DNA of 64,000 nt from Terriglobia bacterium (GTDB taxonomy: Bacteria > Acidobacteriota > Terriglobia > Terriglobales > Acidobacteriaceae), in NCBI GenBank assembly GCA_020073165.1, contig JAIQFP010000004.1, positions 236,341 through 300,340 on the forward strand. The letters are read 5' to 3'. The number at the start of each line of letters is the position of its first letter. Position 1 is the stretch's first letter. The notes beneath the pieces are model-generated. The model was not told the DNA's origin, ran no database searches, and worked only from the letters and a program-made list of their open reading frames with translations. Below are positions 1-7,795 of this stretch, in pieces. A program made the position numbers and the translations under genes.

Positions 1-429
1 GAGACATACCGCTATTTGCCCGAACTGGTGTTGCGCCGGATCTCCAAGAAGCTGCGGGTGCCGCTGACCGAGGTGTACCAGGTGGCGACCTTCTACCGTT
101 GCTTCAGCCTGGTGCCGCGGGGCAAACATGTGATCCAGGTCTGCCTGGGGACCGCCTGTCACGTACGCGGAGCGCCGCGCGTGCTCGACCGTATCCTGCG
201 CGACCTCAAGCTGCCGCATGCAGGCACGACCGAGGACCTGCAGTTCACGGTGGAAACGGTGCGCTGCATCGGCTGCTGCGGCCTGGCCCCGGTAGCGCGA
301 GTGGACAACACAAATACCCATCCCCACCTGACGCAGGCCAAGGTGGGTGGGCTACTCAAGAAATATCAAGAAAAGGCCGAGGCGCCGAAGGCAGCCAAGC
401 CGGACGAGGCGAGCCATGCTAAAGCTTAA
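1..429 (+). CDS. nuoE: NADH dehydrogenase-type 24 kDa subunit (NuoE-like), 5' end missing
   Basis: This is the C-terminal 142 residues of a thioredoxin-fold [2Fe-2S] protein; the frame is open at base 1, so the gene begins upstream. The four expected cluster ligands are present, counted from the first visible codon: C48 and C53 (C-x4-C in VCLGTAC) and C89 and C93 (C-x3-C in RCIGCCG). In the family this subunit partners NuoF and passes electrons from FMN. It overlaps the next gene by 14 bp, so the two are translationally coupled. The tail is rich in Ala, Lys and Glu. With no quinone-binding or membrane Nuo subunit in view, it is more likely part of a soluble diaphorase unit than of complex I. 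Confidence 0.9.
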   Translation, partial: ETYRYLPELVLRRISKKLRVPLTEVYQVATFYRCFSLVPRGKHVIQVCLGTACHVRGAPRVLDRILRDLKLPHAGTTEDLQFTVETVRCIGCCGLAPVARVDNTNTHPHLTQAKVGGLLKKYQEKAEAPKAAKPDEASHAKA

Positions 430-2266
430 GTCGCCCCACGAAATCAAAGAACTGCAGTTGTGCCTGGAAGCCAGTGAAACCACGCGGCCCTGCATCTCGG
501 TGTGCGCCGGCAGCGGTTGCAAGGCTTCCGGAGCCGACAACGTCATCGCCTCGCTGCGCAAGGAACTCGAAAAGCGCAACCTGGCGGGCACCATCGATCT
601 GAAGAGTACCGGCTGCCATGGTTTCTGCGAGAAGGGTCCGGTCATGATCGTGTGGCCGGAGAAGGTCTTCTACAACGGCGTGAGCCAGAGTGACGCCAAG
701 GACATCGTGGCCAGCGTCATGAACGGCCACAAGCCGGTGGAGAAACTCCTTTATAAGGATCCGAACACCGGGGAGCGCATTCTGCACGAGCATGAGGTGC
801 CTTTCTATGCTCGCCAGCAGCGCATCCTATTCGGCAACAACGGCAAGCTCGATCCCAAGGACATCCGCGACTACATCAAGGTGGGCGGATATCACGCGCT
901 GGGCCGCGTGCTCCTGGACTTCACTCCCGAGCAGGTGGTGGAGAGCGTGAAGCGCTCTGGCCTTCGCGGCCGCGGCGGAGCTGGTTTCCCGACGGGAGTG
1001 AAGTGGGAAGCTCTGCGTAAAAGCACGGTCCATCCTCGCTACATTGTGTGCAATGCCGATGAGGGCGATCCTGGCGCATTCATGGATCGCAGCTTGCTTG
1101 AGGGCAATCCGCACAGTGTGATCGAGGGCATCATCATCGGCGGGTACGCGCTGGAAGCCAAAGAAGCCTACGTCTATGTCCGCGCGGAGTATCCCCTGGC
1201 AGTAGAGCACTTGAGCGTTGCCATTCAACAGGCCGAGAAAGCCGGGCTGCTGGGCGACAACATTCTGGGCACAAAAATGAGTTTCCGCATTCACCTGGTG
1301 CAAGGGGCGGGAGCGTTTGTCTGCGGCGAGGAAACCGCGCTGCTGGCCTCGATCGAAGGCAAGGTCGGTGAACCGAATCCCCGGCCGCCGTATCCGGTGC
1401 AGAAGGGTCTGTGGGGAAAGCCCACCGTCATCAACAACGTCAAGACGTGGGCCAGCGTGCCGGTCATCATCAATAAGGGCGCGGACTGGTATGCCTCCAT
1501 CGGCACCGAGAAGAGCAAGGGCACCATGGTGTTCTCGCTGGTGGGCAAAATCAACAACACCGGACTGGTGGAAGTGCCCATGGGCATCACCCTGCGGGAA
1601 ATGATCTACGAGATTGGCGGCGGTATTCCCAAGGGCAAGCAACTCAAAGCCATCCAGATCGGCGGCCCCTCGGGCGGCTGCATTCCCGCCAGCATGATCG
1701 ACCTGCCCATCGACTACGAAGCCCTCACCCAGGCCGGCTCCATGATGGGTTCCGGCGGCATGGTGGTCATGGACGAAGACACCTGCATGGTGGATGTGGC
1801 GCGCTACTTCATGGAGTTCCTGGAAGAAGAGTCCTGCGGCAAGTGCTTCCCGTGCCGCGAAGGCACGCAGCGGCTGAAAGACATCCTCAACCGCATTTCG
1901 CAGGGCAAAGGAGCGGAAGAAGACCTGGAGTTGCTCGACGACGCCGGCTGGATGATCAAGGAAACCTCGCTGTGCGGCCTGGGTCAGACCGCGCCGAATC
2001 CGGTGCTCTCAACTCTTCGGTACTTCCGCGACGAATACGAAGCCCACATCCGCGACAAGAAGTGTCCGGCGAAGGTCTGCCGTGAACTGATTGTCTACGA
2101 GATTGACGAAACCATTTGCGACGGTTGCCATGCCTGCGTGCGGGTGTGCTCCTCCGACGCCATTCTCGGGGAGAAGGACAAGGTTCACGAGATTGAATCC
2201 GCCAAGTGCATTAAGTGCGGCGCTTGTATCGAAGTCTGTCAACCCAAGGCAGTACTGGTTCACTAA
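416..2266 (+). CDS. nuoF: NADH-binding diaphorase subunit (NuoF/HndC-type) with extra N- and C-terminal Fe-S domains
   Basis: A 616-residue flavoprotein that should oxidise NAD(P)H with FMN. Residues 1-95 form a second thioredoxin-like [2Fe-2S] domain (C30, C35, C67, C71). The NADH/FMN core follows, with the glycine-rich GLRGRGGAGFPTG at about 182-194 and VCGEET further on. The N3-type [4Fe-4S] motif SCGKCFPC and a later SLCGLG Cys are near residues 475-525. The C-terminus adds a two-[4Fe-4S] ferredoxin domain (CDGCHACVRVC, CIKCGACIEVC). This architecture matches HndC/HydB-type subunits of soluble hydrogenases and formate dehydrogenases rather than plain NuoF. The start at 416 overlaps nuoE; an upstream in-frame start at 347 would overlap it too deeply. 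Confidence 0.93.
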   Translation: MLKLKSPHEIKELQLCLEASETTRPCISVCAGSGCKASGADNVIASLRKELEKRNLAGTIDLKSTGCHGFCEKGPVMIVWPEKVFYNGVSQSDAKDIVASVMNGHKPVEKLLYKDPNTGERILHEHEVPFYARQQRILFGNNGKLDPKDIRDYIKVGGYHALGRVLLDFTPEQVVESVKRSGLRGRGGAGFPTGVKWEALRKSTVHPRYIVCNADEGDPGAFMDRSLLEGNPHSVIEGIIIGGYALEAKEAYVYVRAEYPLAVEHLSVAIQQAEKAGLLGDNILGTKMSFRIHLVQGAGAFVCGEETALLASIEGKVGEPNPRPPYPVQKGLWGKPTVINNVKTWASVPVIINKGADWYASIGTEKSKGTMVFSLVGKINNTGLVEVPMGITLREMIYEIGGGIPKGKQLKAIQIGGPSGGCIPASMIDLPIDYEALTQAGSMMGSGGMVVMDEDTCMVDVARYFMEFLEEESCGKCFPCREGTQRLKDILNRISQGKGAEEDLELLDDAGWMIKETSLCGLGQTAPNPVLSTLRYFRDEYEAHIRDKKCPAKVCRELIVYEIDETICDGCHACVRVCSSDAILGEKDKVHEIESAKCIKCGACIEVCQPKAVLVH

Positions 2267-2277
2267 AGGAGAATGCC

Positions 2278-3009
2278 GTGCCAACGTTGAAGATCAACGG
2301 CATCGAAGTCGAAGTCGAAAAGGGGATGACGGTACTGGAAGCCGCGCGCTTCCTGGGCATCCCCATTCCTACCCTGTGCCATGAAGACGCGCTCCAGCCC
2401 TACGGCGCCTGCCGCCTGTGCCTGGTGGAGGTCTCGAACGGAAGAAAGACCACCCTGCAAGCGTCCTGCTGCCTGCCTGCCGATGACGGCCTGGTGGTAT
2501 TTACCCACTCGGCAAGGGTGGAGCGGGCGCGCAAGCTGCTGCTGGAGATGTACGTGGCCACGTGTCCCAGCTCCAAGCGCATTCAGGACATGGCCTCGGC
2601 CATGGGCTTGCGCGAGTGCCGCTACGAGGCCAAGCACGAGACCTGCATCCAGTGCGGCCTGTGCGTGCGCATGTGCGAGCAGCAGATGATGGCCGGGGCG
2701 ATCGGCTTCTCCGGACGAGGCGTAAACCGCAGCGTCACCCGGCCCTTCGACATGACCAGCGAGCTGTGCCGCCAGTGCGGCGCCTGCCTGTTTATCTGCC
2801 CGGTGTGCGAATCACGCTGCCAGGGGCCGCAGGCCGAGAGCACGCTGTGTAACGGCTGCCTGAACATTTCGACCGTGTGTTTCCAGAGTTACGACAACGC
2901 CATGTGTTTCCTCGAACCGTGTCATGCCTGCGAGATCGGCGGACCATTCCGTGCCGACGTCGGGGTAAAACCGCGGTCGAAAGATCTTACCCACATAGTG
3001 GGCAAATAG
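2278..3009 (+). CDS. NuoG/HoxU-like short Fe-S subunit
   Basis: A 243-residue protein starting at GTG with a good ribosome site (aaaggag). The N-terminus is a [2Fe-2S] ferredoxin domain with C34, C45, C48 and C64/C65. The NuoG His-plus-three-Cys segment is degenerate: the region reads LEMYVATCPSS and has no His. Two four-Cys motifs follow (CIQCGLCVRMC near 123 and CRQCGACLFIC near 162), and further Cys pairs occupy the last 60 residues, where NuoG would carry its molybdopterin-like domain. It therefore resembles the electron-wiring subunit of soluble diaphorase complexes. It is 11 bp from nuoF and 13 bp from the FMN protein, so one operon is likely. Confidence 0.85.
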   Translation: MPTLKINGIEVEVEKGMTVLEAARFLGIPIPTLCHEDALQPYGACRLCLVEVSNGRKTTLQASCCLPADDGLVVFTHSARVERARKLLLEMYVATCPSSKRIQDMASAMGLRECRYEAKHETCIQCGLCVRMCEQQMMAGAIGFSGRGVNRSVTRPFDMTSELCRQCGACLFICPVCESRCQGPQAESTLCNGCLNISTVCFQSYDNAMCFLEPCHACEIGGPFRADVGVKPRSKDLTHIVGK

Positions 3010-3022
3010 TGGAGAAACTGCC

Positions 3023-4603
3023 ATGACCTTTACGCGCCTGAATGCCTCCGCCGCCACGCTGACCAAGAATCGCACCGAAGATTCCGTCAGCCCGTTTAGT
3101 GGAATGTGTGCAACCTGTGTCGATGGCTGTATCGGCATGTGCGAGATCGGCAAGAGTGCCTATCGCGGTGCCGAAATGATTTATCCCCAACCTTTCGGCA
3201 TCATCACCACCGCCTCGCAGAAAGACTATCCGGTGGATCTGTCGCACTTCACCATCCTGGGGCGCGCTGCGGGCGCCTGGGGAATCGAAGAGGACTCCAA
3301 CCGTGCTCTGTTCCCGGCCGTGGACCTGGAGACCACGATCGGCGCCGATAACGGCATCAAGTACAAACTGCCGTTCACGGTAGCGGCCATGGGCTCCACC
3401 AACGTGGCCAAGAACAACTGGCCCGGACTGGCGGTAGGCGCGGCCATCACCGGCACGGGCATCGCCGTCGGCGAGAACGTGGTCGGCATGGATATGGAAT
3501 CGAGATTCGACAACGGCAAGGTGATTTCCAGCTCCGACCTGGAGTGGCGCATCCAGTGCTTCCGTGAGTGGCAGACGGACGGCTACGGCGAGGTCTTCAT
3601 CCAGGCCAACGTGGAAGACACCATGCTGGGCGTGCAGGAGTACGCCATCAAGAAGCTGGGCGTGAAGGCAGTTGAACTGAAGTGGGGCCAGGGCGCGAAG
3701 GACATCGGCGGCGAAGTGAAGATCAAAGACCTGGCCAAGGCCCAGGAGCTGTACAAGCGCGGCTACGTGGTGCTGCCGAACCCCACCAACCATGTTGTGA
3801 TTGAGGCTTTCAGGAAGGGTGCATTCCACGAGTTCGAGCGCCACTCGCGTGTCGGTATGGTCACGAAGGATGGGTTCCTCAAGCGTGTCGAGGAACTGCG
3901 CAAAGCGGGCGCTCGTTGGATTACGTTGAAGACCGGGGCCTACCGGCCGGTAGACCTGGCTCGCGCGGTGAAGTTCGCTTCACTGGCTAAACTGGATCTG
4001 CTGACGGTGGACGCAGCCGGCGGCGGCACCGGCATGAGCCCCTGGCGCATGATGAACGAGTGGGGCATCCCGGGAATCGAGTTGCACTCGTTGCTGCGCC
4101 AGTACTGCGACGAACTGGCCCGCAAGGGCGAGTACGTTCCCCCGATCGCACTGGCCGGCGGGTTCACCTTCGAAGACCAGATCTTCAAGGGCTTCGCGCT
4201 GTGTGCCCCGTACGTGAAGATGATTGCCTGGGCGCGCAGTCCGCTGGCAGCGGCGATGGTGGCCAAGAACATCGGCAAGGCCATCGAAGGCCAGAGCCTG
4301 CCGATTTACATCGAGCGCTTCGGCACCACGGTGGATGAGATCTTCGTCAGCTCCACTGAACTGCGCGAGAAGTACGGCGACCGCTTCAACAAGCTGCCCA
4401 CGGGAGCCATTGGGTTCTACACCTACTATCAGCGTGTAGCCCAGGGCCTGCGGCAACTGATGGCGGGCGCCCGCAAGTTCGGCTGCAAGTACATCACTCG
4501 CGACGACATTGCGGCGCTGACGCCGGATGCCTCGCGCATCAGCGGCATTCCGCTGGTGACCGACATGGACAAAGAAGAAGCCGCAGCAGTTCTGGCTCTG
4601 TAG
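3023..4603 (+). CDS. Glutamate-synthase-related FMN oxidoreductase without a glutaminase domain
   Basis: A 526-residue protein homologous to the FMN-binding central domain of glutamate synthase (GltB): GGGTGMSPWRM near residue 333 matches the GltB signature GGTGASP. It lacks the N-terminal glutaminase domain and the C-terminal beta-helix domain. It also lacks the usual [3Fe-4S] pattern, but has a compact N-terminal cluster C29-x2-C32-x3-C36-x3-C40 that could hold an Fe-S centre. It follows NuoE/F/G-like genes by 13 bp and a strong terminator follows, so it probably receives electrons from the NADH diaphorase. The substrate is not deducible; 2-oxoglutarate/ammonia chemistry is possible but unproven. 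Confidence 0.8.
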   Translation: MTFTRLNASAATLTKNRTEDSVSPFSGMCATCVDGCIGMCEIGKSAYRGAEMIYPQPFGIITTASQKDYPVDLSHFTILGRAAGAWGIEEDSNRALFPAVDLETTIGADNGIKYKLPFTVAAMGSTNVAKNNWPGLAVGAAITGTGIAVGENVVGMDMESRFDNGKVISSSDLEWRIQCFREWQTDGYGEVFIQANVEDTMLGVQEYAIKKLGVKAVELKWGQGAKDIGGEVKIKDLAKAQELYKRGYVVLPNPTNHVVIEAFRKGAFHEFERHSRVGMVTKDGFLKRVEELRKAGARWITLKTGAYRPVDLARAVKFASLAKLDLLTVDAAGGGTGMSPWRMMNEWGIPGIELHSLLRQYCDELARKGEYVPPIALAGGFTFEDQIFKGFALCAPYVKMIAWARSPLAAAMVAKNIGKAIEGQSLPIYIERFGTTVDEIFVSSTELREKYGDRFNKLPTGAIGFYTYYQRVAQGLRQLMAGARKFGCKYITRDDIAALTPDASRISGIPLVTDMDKEEAAAVLAL

Positions 4604-4628
4604 TTCCGGGAATTACCCAGCCAGTCGA

Positions 4629-4662
4629 GGCGGGTGGACCTAACCGGGTCCGCCCGCCTTTT
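4629..4662 (+). terminator. Rho-independent terminator after the diaphorase/GltB-like operon
   Basis: A 12-bp GC-rich arm (GGCGGGTGGACC), a 5-nt loop and its complement, with one G-T pair, are followed by TTTTCTC. It lies 26 bp after the stop codon and closes the four-gene operon. Confidence 0.9.
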
Positions 4663-4710
4663 CTCCTCTAGATAGGTACCGTATCGATGAGTGGTAGGCC
4701 CCACTCGGGG

Positions 4711-5160
4711 TCACTGACTGAGCGGAACGCTGTAGTGCGAGGCGACGACCTGCCAGCGCCCGTCTATTTTCATCCAAACATCGGTCAGCCGGTCGCGATA
4801 CTCGTAGGGTTTGCCCTTGGAACTTCCGGTTTCGTGATATGCGCCCGTGACCACCGCCGTATTTCCATGCAGACGCACCTTCAGTTCGGAGAGCGCGGCT
4901 ACGTCCACATGGACGGTAGAATCGGCGCTGTGGCTGATGTAGCCGGCTTTTCCGTAGGTGCTGCCGTCCTCGACGGTGATGACGAAGTCCTCGGCCAGCA
5001 GAGACGCCAGTATGCTGATGTCGCGGGCCTTGTAAGCTTCCGTCCATTTCCGTTCGAGCGTGAGAATCTTCACGCTTTCGGGAGATTTCGATTGTGCCAT
5101 GGAAAGGGCTGGCAAAATCGAAAGGAAGAGGAGGATGAGCTTGGGAAAGGTTCGCGGCAT
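4711..5160 (-). CDS. Secreted NTF2-like (DUF4440) protein
   Basis: A 149-residue protein read from ATG at 5160. Its first about 22 residues are a signal peptide (MPRTFPKLILLFLSILPALS followed by MAQS, with likely cleavage after AQ). The mature part has the SnoaL/NTF2-like DUF4440 pattern: a helix with ERKWTEAYKARD, then LLAEDFVITVEDGS, and a C-terminal strand ending in GRWQVVASH. Such domains form small alpha-beta cones that bind or convert small ligands, but most are uncharacterised. The reading frame stays open to 5376, but the upstream part does not look like protein and lacks a signal peptide. It is monocistronic and divergent from the OsmC gene. Confidence 0.75.
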   Translation of the reverse strand: MPRTFPKLILLFLSILPALSMAQSKSPESVKILTLERKWTEAYKARDISILASLLAEDFVITVEDGSTYGKAGYISHSADSTVHVDVAALSELKVRLHGNTAVVTGAYHETGSSKGKPYEYRDRLTDVWMKIDGRWQVVASHYSVPLSQ

Positions 5161-5287
5161 GTCTTTTTCTGGCACAGTTTCGGTCCTCCGCCAAGTCGCT
5201 TGCGAGTGACCTCGCACCCAGCATGCCCGCGCGTCTACAATGGCATCCGGGCATAAAAGCCAAAATTCATACATTGAGGAGATACGC

Positions 5288-5713
5288 ATGCAACGCAAGG
5301 CAAGCGCGGTATGGAAGGGCGGACTCAAAGATGGCAAAGGGACGGTGTCGGCTACCAGCGGTGTGCTGGCGAACACTCCCTATTCCTTCACCACGCGTTT
5401 TGAAAATACTCCCGGCACCAACCCCGAAGAACTGATTGCCGCCGCGCACGCCGCCTGCTTCTCGATGGCGCTTTCTGCGCAGTTGGGCGGCGCGAACCTC
5501 ACCCCGGAGAGCATCAACACCAGCGCTACGCTGACCATGGAAAAGCTGGATTCCGGCTGGACCATCACTGCAGTCCATCTCGATGTGGTGGCCCGCGTGC
5601 CTAAGGCGGATGCAGCCGCGTTTCAGAAAGCGGCCAACGACGCGAAGAGCGGATGCCCGGTCTCCAAGGTGCTCAAGGCCAACATCACGATGGATGCGAA
5701 ATTGGAAGGCTAG
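5288..5713 (+). CDS. OsmC-family hydroperoxide reductase
   Basis: A 141-residue protein of the OsmC/Ohr fold, which reduces organic hydroperoxides with a reactive cysteine pair. The two expected Cys are present: C57 in HAACFSM on the central helix and C123 in SGCPVSK. The N-terminus (RKASAVWKGGLKDGKG) and GTNPEELIAAAHAAC are typical of the OsmC/YhfA branch. ATG 5288 is chosen because gaggag lies 6 nt upstream and family members start at this point; the in-frame codon at 5240 has neither. A TACAAT hexamer at 5236-5241 could be the -10 box. It would act in the cytoplasm in peroxide defence. Confidence 0.9.
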   Translation: MQRKASAVWKGGLKDGKGTVSATSGVLANTPYSFTTRFENTPGTNPEELIAAAHAACFSMALSAQLGGANLTPESINTSATLTMEKLDSGWTITAVHLDVVARVPKADAAAFQKAANDAKSGCPVSKVLKANITMDAKLEG

Positions 5714-5721
5714 CAAGGGCG

Positions 5722-5760
5722 CTAGGCTTTGGGCTTTAGGCTCTAGAGTCCAGAGCCTAG
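5722..5760. repeat. Intergenic inverted word repeat
   Basis: A dyad built from the words GGGCTTTAGGCTCTAGAG and CCAGAGCCTAGC lies between two convergent genes. The same vocabulary recurs near 13915-13955 and 15098-15145. It could work as a bidirectional hairpin terminator. Confidence 0.55.
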
Positions 5761-5981
5761 CTTTGCGACCGCAGAACCTCGCGAATCTGGTGATTGATGC
5801 GGGCAGCCTCTTGCGAAGCGGAGTCAATCATCCGCACCCACTCCTCGTGCCTGGCATCCAACTGGACCTGCCCGAGCAGGTAAGTGGCCTGCAGGATGGT
5901 CTCCAGCGAATTGCTGAGGTCGTGGGCGAGAGTACGGAGACGGCGGGTGACGTCGTCCGGCAGCTTTTGAGAAGTTTCCAT
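5757..5981 (-). CDS. Small orphan protein resembling a histidine-kinase dimerisation (HisKA-like) hairpin
   Basis: A 74-residue, wholly helical protein. The central LAHDLSNSLETILQATYLL resembles an H-box helix (H-[DE]-L-x-[NP]) and is followed by a second helix with RMIDSASQEAARINHQIREVL, as in histidine-kinase DHp domains. No ATPase (HATPase_c) domain or receiver follows: the frame stops after RSQS. It could be a stand-alone phosphotransfer or dimerisation module, or the remnant of a larger kinase. It stands alone between the OsmC gene and the tRNA. The kinase resemblance is by eye only; the ORF itself is well supported by its regular amphipathic pattern. Confidence 0.5.
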   Translation of the reverse strand: METSQKLPDDVTRRLRTLAHDLSNSLETILQATYLLGQVQLDARHEEWVRMIDSASQEAARINHQIREVLRSQS

Positions 5982-6017
5982 TGCGGTCTCCGCGGCTGCG
6001 AGTCGGGCCTGCGAGGT

Positions 6018-6045
6018 TTGACAGCCAGCGACACGCCTGTAGAAT
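6018..6045 (+). promoter_or_regulatory. Sigma70-type promoter for tRNA-Leu
   Basis: A perfect -35 box TTGACA (6018-6023) and a -10 box TAGAAT (6040-6045) are separated by 16 bp. The expected transcript start is near 6052, about 47 nt before the tRNA. Confidence 0.7.
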
Positions 6046-6098
6046 ATTACTCGTAGTCCTTTCCTGACAGGCAGCCCGCAAGGTTGCCGCCACTATTT

Positions 6099-6185
6099 GC
6101 CATCGTGGCGGAATTGGCAGACGCGCATGGTTCAGGTCCATGTACCCGCAAGGGTGTGGGGGTTCGAGTCCCTTCGATGGCACCA
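6099..6185 (+). tRNA. tRNA-Leu (anticodon CAG)
   Basis: The gene folds as a complete class II tRNA. The acceptor arm is GCCATCG paired with CGATGGC, followed by discriminator A and an encoded CCA. The D arm is TGGCGGAATTGGCAGACGC, the anticodon arm CATGG-TTCAGGT-CCATG, and there is a long variable arm (ACCCGCAAGGGT). The T arm carries GTTCGAGTC. Loop TTCAGGT gives anticodon CAG, which reads CUG. The long variable arm and AATTGGCAGACGC in the D loop are leucine features. Confidence 0.97.
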
Positions 6186-6262
6186 ACGCAATTTGTTCCA
6201 GTGAGTTCCAGAAATTACCAATTCGTGACTCCCGGCTGACCGGAGCCGGCGCCTCGTTCCCG

Positions 6263-6268
6263 TATAAT
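6263..6268 (+). promoter_or_regulatory. Consensus -10 box 8 nt before trpC (leaderless start)
   Basis: A perfect TATAAT ends 8 nt before the trpC ATG. Transcription would start at or within a base or two of the A of the start codon, implying a leaderless mRNA. No clear -35 box is seen at 17 bp. Confidence 0.55.
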
Positions 6269-6276
6269 CGGTTGCG

Positions 6277-7098
6277 ATGCCCGCCAGTCTTGATCAGATT
6301 GTCGCTGCCGCGCGCCGTCGTGTAGCTGAAACCAGGCGGAGCGCCGATTTGCGCGAACTCGAGCGGCTCGCGGAAGCCCACGCTCCGCGCGGGTTTCGGC
6401 GGAAACTCAAGGCGGTCGCGCAGTCGGGGCCGGCGATCATCGCAGAACTCAAGAAAGCGTCTCCTTCGCGCGGGCTGATTCGAGCCGCCTTTGATGCCGC
6501 AAGCCTGGCCAAGGAGTTGGAGAGCGCAGGCGCGGCGGCGCTGTCGGTATTGACCGAAGAGGAGTTCTTTCAGGGATCGCTCGAGAATCTGCGCCTGGCC
6601 TCGACCAGCACAAAGCTGCCGTGCCTGCGTAAGGATTTCATCGTAGATGAGTTTCAGATGCTGGAAGCGCGGGCCTACGGCGCGGATGCGGTTCTGCTGA
6701 TCGTAGCCGCGCTGTCGCCGGCGGAACTGGTGGGGCTGGCGATGTTGGGCCGCGACTATGAACTCGACGTGCTGTGCGAAGTTCACGACGAAGAGGAACT
6801 GGAGCGCGCTGTAAATGCAGGCTGCAACCTGATCGGCGTGAACAGCCGCCATCTGCGGACGTTCCAGGTGGATTTGGCGACCGCATTCCGCCTGGCGGAG
6901 CGGATTCCGCACAACGTGGTGAGTGTGGCGGAGAGCGGTATCCACACCGGCGCCGAGATCGCCCGCCTTCGCGCCGCGGGATACCAGGCGTTCTTAATCG
7001 GCGAGTCGCTGATGAAAGTAGAATCGCCGGGCCAGGCACTGCGTGAGTTGCTGGCTGACGCCGTCAAAACTCCAATCCCCGTCCCTGCCGAAAACTGA
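6277..7098 (+). CDS. trpC: Indole-3-glycerol phosphate synthase
   Basis: A 273-residue TIM-barrel enzyme that closes CdRP to indole-3-glycerol phosphate in tryptophan synthesis. Family signatures are all present: AELKKASPSRG (catalytic Lys and phosphate loop) near residue 57, LRKDFIVDEFQ with the second Lys near 117, VLCEVHDEEEL with the catalytic Glu, IGVNSRHLRTF with the Asn, and VVSVAESGIHTG near the C-terminus. Length is normal and it is not fused to TrpF. It is the first gene of the aromatic block; trpE, trpG and trpD are not adjacent, so they must lie elsewhere. It is separated from trpF by 32 bp of word-repeat sequence. Confidence 0.97.
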   Translation: MPASLDQIVAAARRRVAETRRSADLRELERLAEAHAPRGFRRKLKAVAQSGPAIIAELKKASPSRGLIRAAFDAASLAKELESAGAAALSVLTEEEFFQGSLENLRLASTSTKLPCLRKDFIVDEFQMLEARAYGADAVLLIVAALSPAELVGLAMLGRDYELDVLCEVHDEEELERAVNAGCNLIGVNSRHLRTFQVDLATAFRLAERIPHNVVSVAESGIHTGAEIARLRAAGYQAFLIGESLMKVESPGQALRELLADAVKTPIPVPAEN

Positions 7099-7128
7099 GA
7101 ACCGGGAACTGGCAACTGAAAACTGGTT
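7090..7128. repeat. Short tandem word array (GAACTG family)
   Basis: Imperfect repeats of AACTGAGAACCGGGAACTGGCAACTG fill the trpC-trpF gap, including the trpC stop codon region. The same words appear at 52929-52961. Confidence 0.6.
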
Positions 7129-7130
7129 TC

Positions 7131-7793
7131 ATGACTTGGATTAAAGTCTGCGGAATCACAAATCTGGAGGATGCGCTCACCGCGGTGGATGCCGGGGCGG
7201 ATGCGCTGGGGTTTGTGTTTTACGAAAAAAGTTCGCGGAGAATTGAGCCGCAAACAGTACGGGAGATCGTGCGCCAGTTACCGCAGGAGGTGGAGAAGGT
7301 GGGCGTGTTTGTAAACAAGTACGAGGATGCGATCTGCGACTGCGCGGAAAAGACTGGGCTGACCATGGTGCAATTTCATGGGGACAATGAGGATCCTCAT
7401 GCCGCTGACCTGATTGTTCGGCGGAGGCCCGATCTTAAGGTGCTGGTCGGGATTTCCATGCTCGATCCTGTCCCAGAGGGCAGTGCAATGATGTGGTCCC
7501 CGGACAGCGTGCACGCATACCTGGTGGATTCCGGCCAATCGTCTCATCGCGGCGGGACAGGCAAAACGTTTGATTGGGAACAGGGGCGCAAGAGCGTTGA
7601 CGTGATCAAGACCCTCGGTCGCGTGGTCGTGGCGGGCGGGTTGAATTCTGCAAATGTCGAACGGCCACTGCGAATTCTTCAACCTTGGGGCGTGGACGTG
7701 TCTTCCGGTGTTGAGGCTCAACCGGGGAAGAAGGATCCGGAGAAAGTTCGTGCCTTTGTCCAGGCCGTACGGGCCGCAGAGAAGAGTGCTTGA
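7131..7793 (+). CDS. trpF: Phosphoribosylanthranilate isomerase
   Basis: A 220-residue single-domain TIM barrel converting PRA to CdRP. The catalytic Cys is C7 in [11 protein letters not shown], and the general-acid Asp lies in [20 protein letters not shown] near residue 186. [17 protein letters not shown] and [12 protein letters not shown] are standard family motifs. An insertion around residues 105-150 ([20 protein letters not shown]) makes it slightly longer than the usual about 205 residues. It lies between trpC and trpB, and the trpB reading frame begins 3 bp after its stop, so coupling is likely. Confidence 0.95.
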   Translation: MTWIKVCGITNLEDALTAVDAGADALGFVFYEKSSRRIEPQTVREIVRQLPQEVEKVGVFVNKYEDAICDCAEKTGLTMVQFHGDNEDPHAADLIVRRRPDLKVLVGISMLDPVPEGSAMMWSPDSVHAYLVDSGQSSHRGGTGKTFDWEQGRKSVDVIKTLGRVVVAGGLNSANVERPLRILQPWGVDVSSGVEAQPGKKDPEKVRAFVQAVRAAEKSA

Positions 7794-7795
7794 AA

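Noticed and set aside
827..1642. Long reverse-strand ORF under nuoF
   Set aside because: Its protein is His/Ala/Gly-rich shadow sequence opposite a well-supported gene; the same holds for the large reverse ORFs under priA, the TonB receptor and the M24/M20 genes.
1..3009. Part of respiratory complex I
   Set aside because: No other nuo genes; the NuoF and NuoG-like architecture fits soluble diaphorases and is followed by an FMN protein and a terminator.
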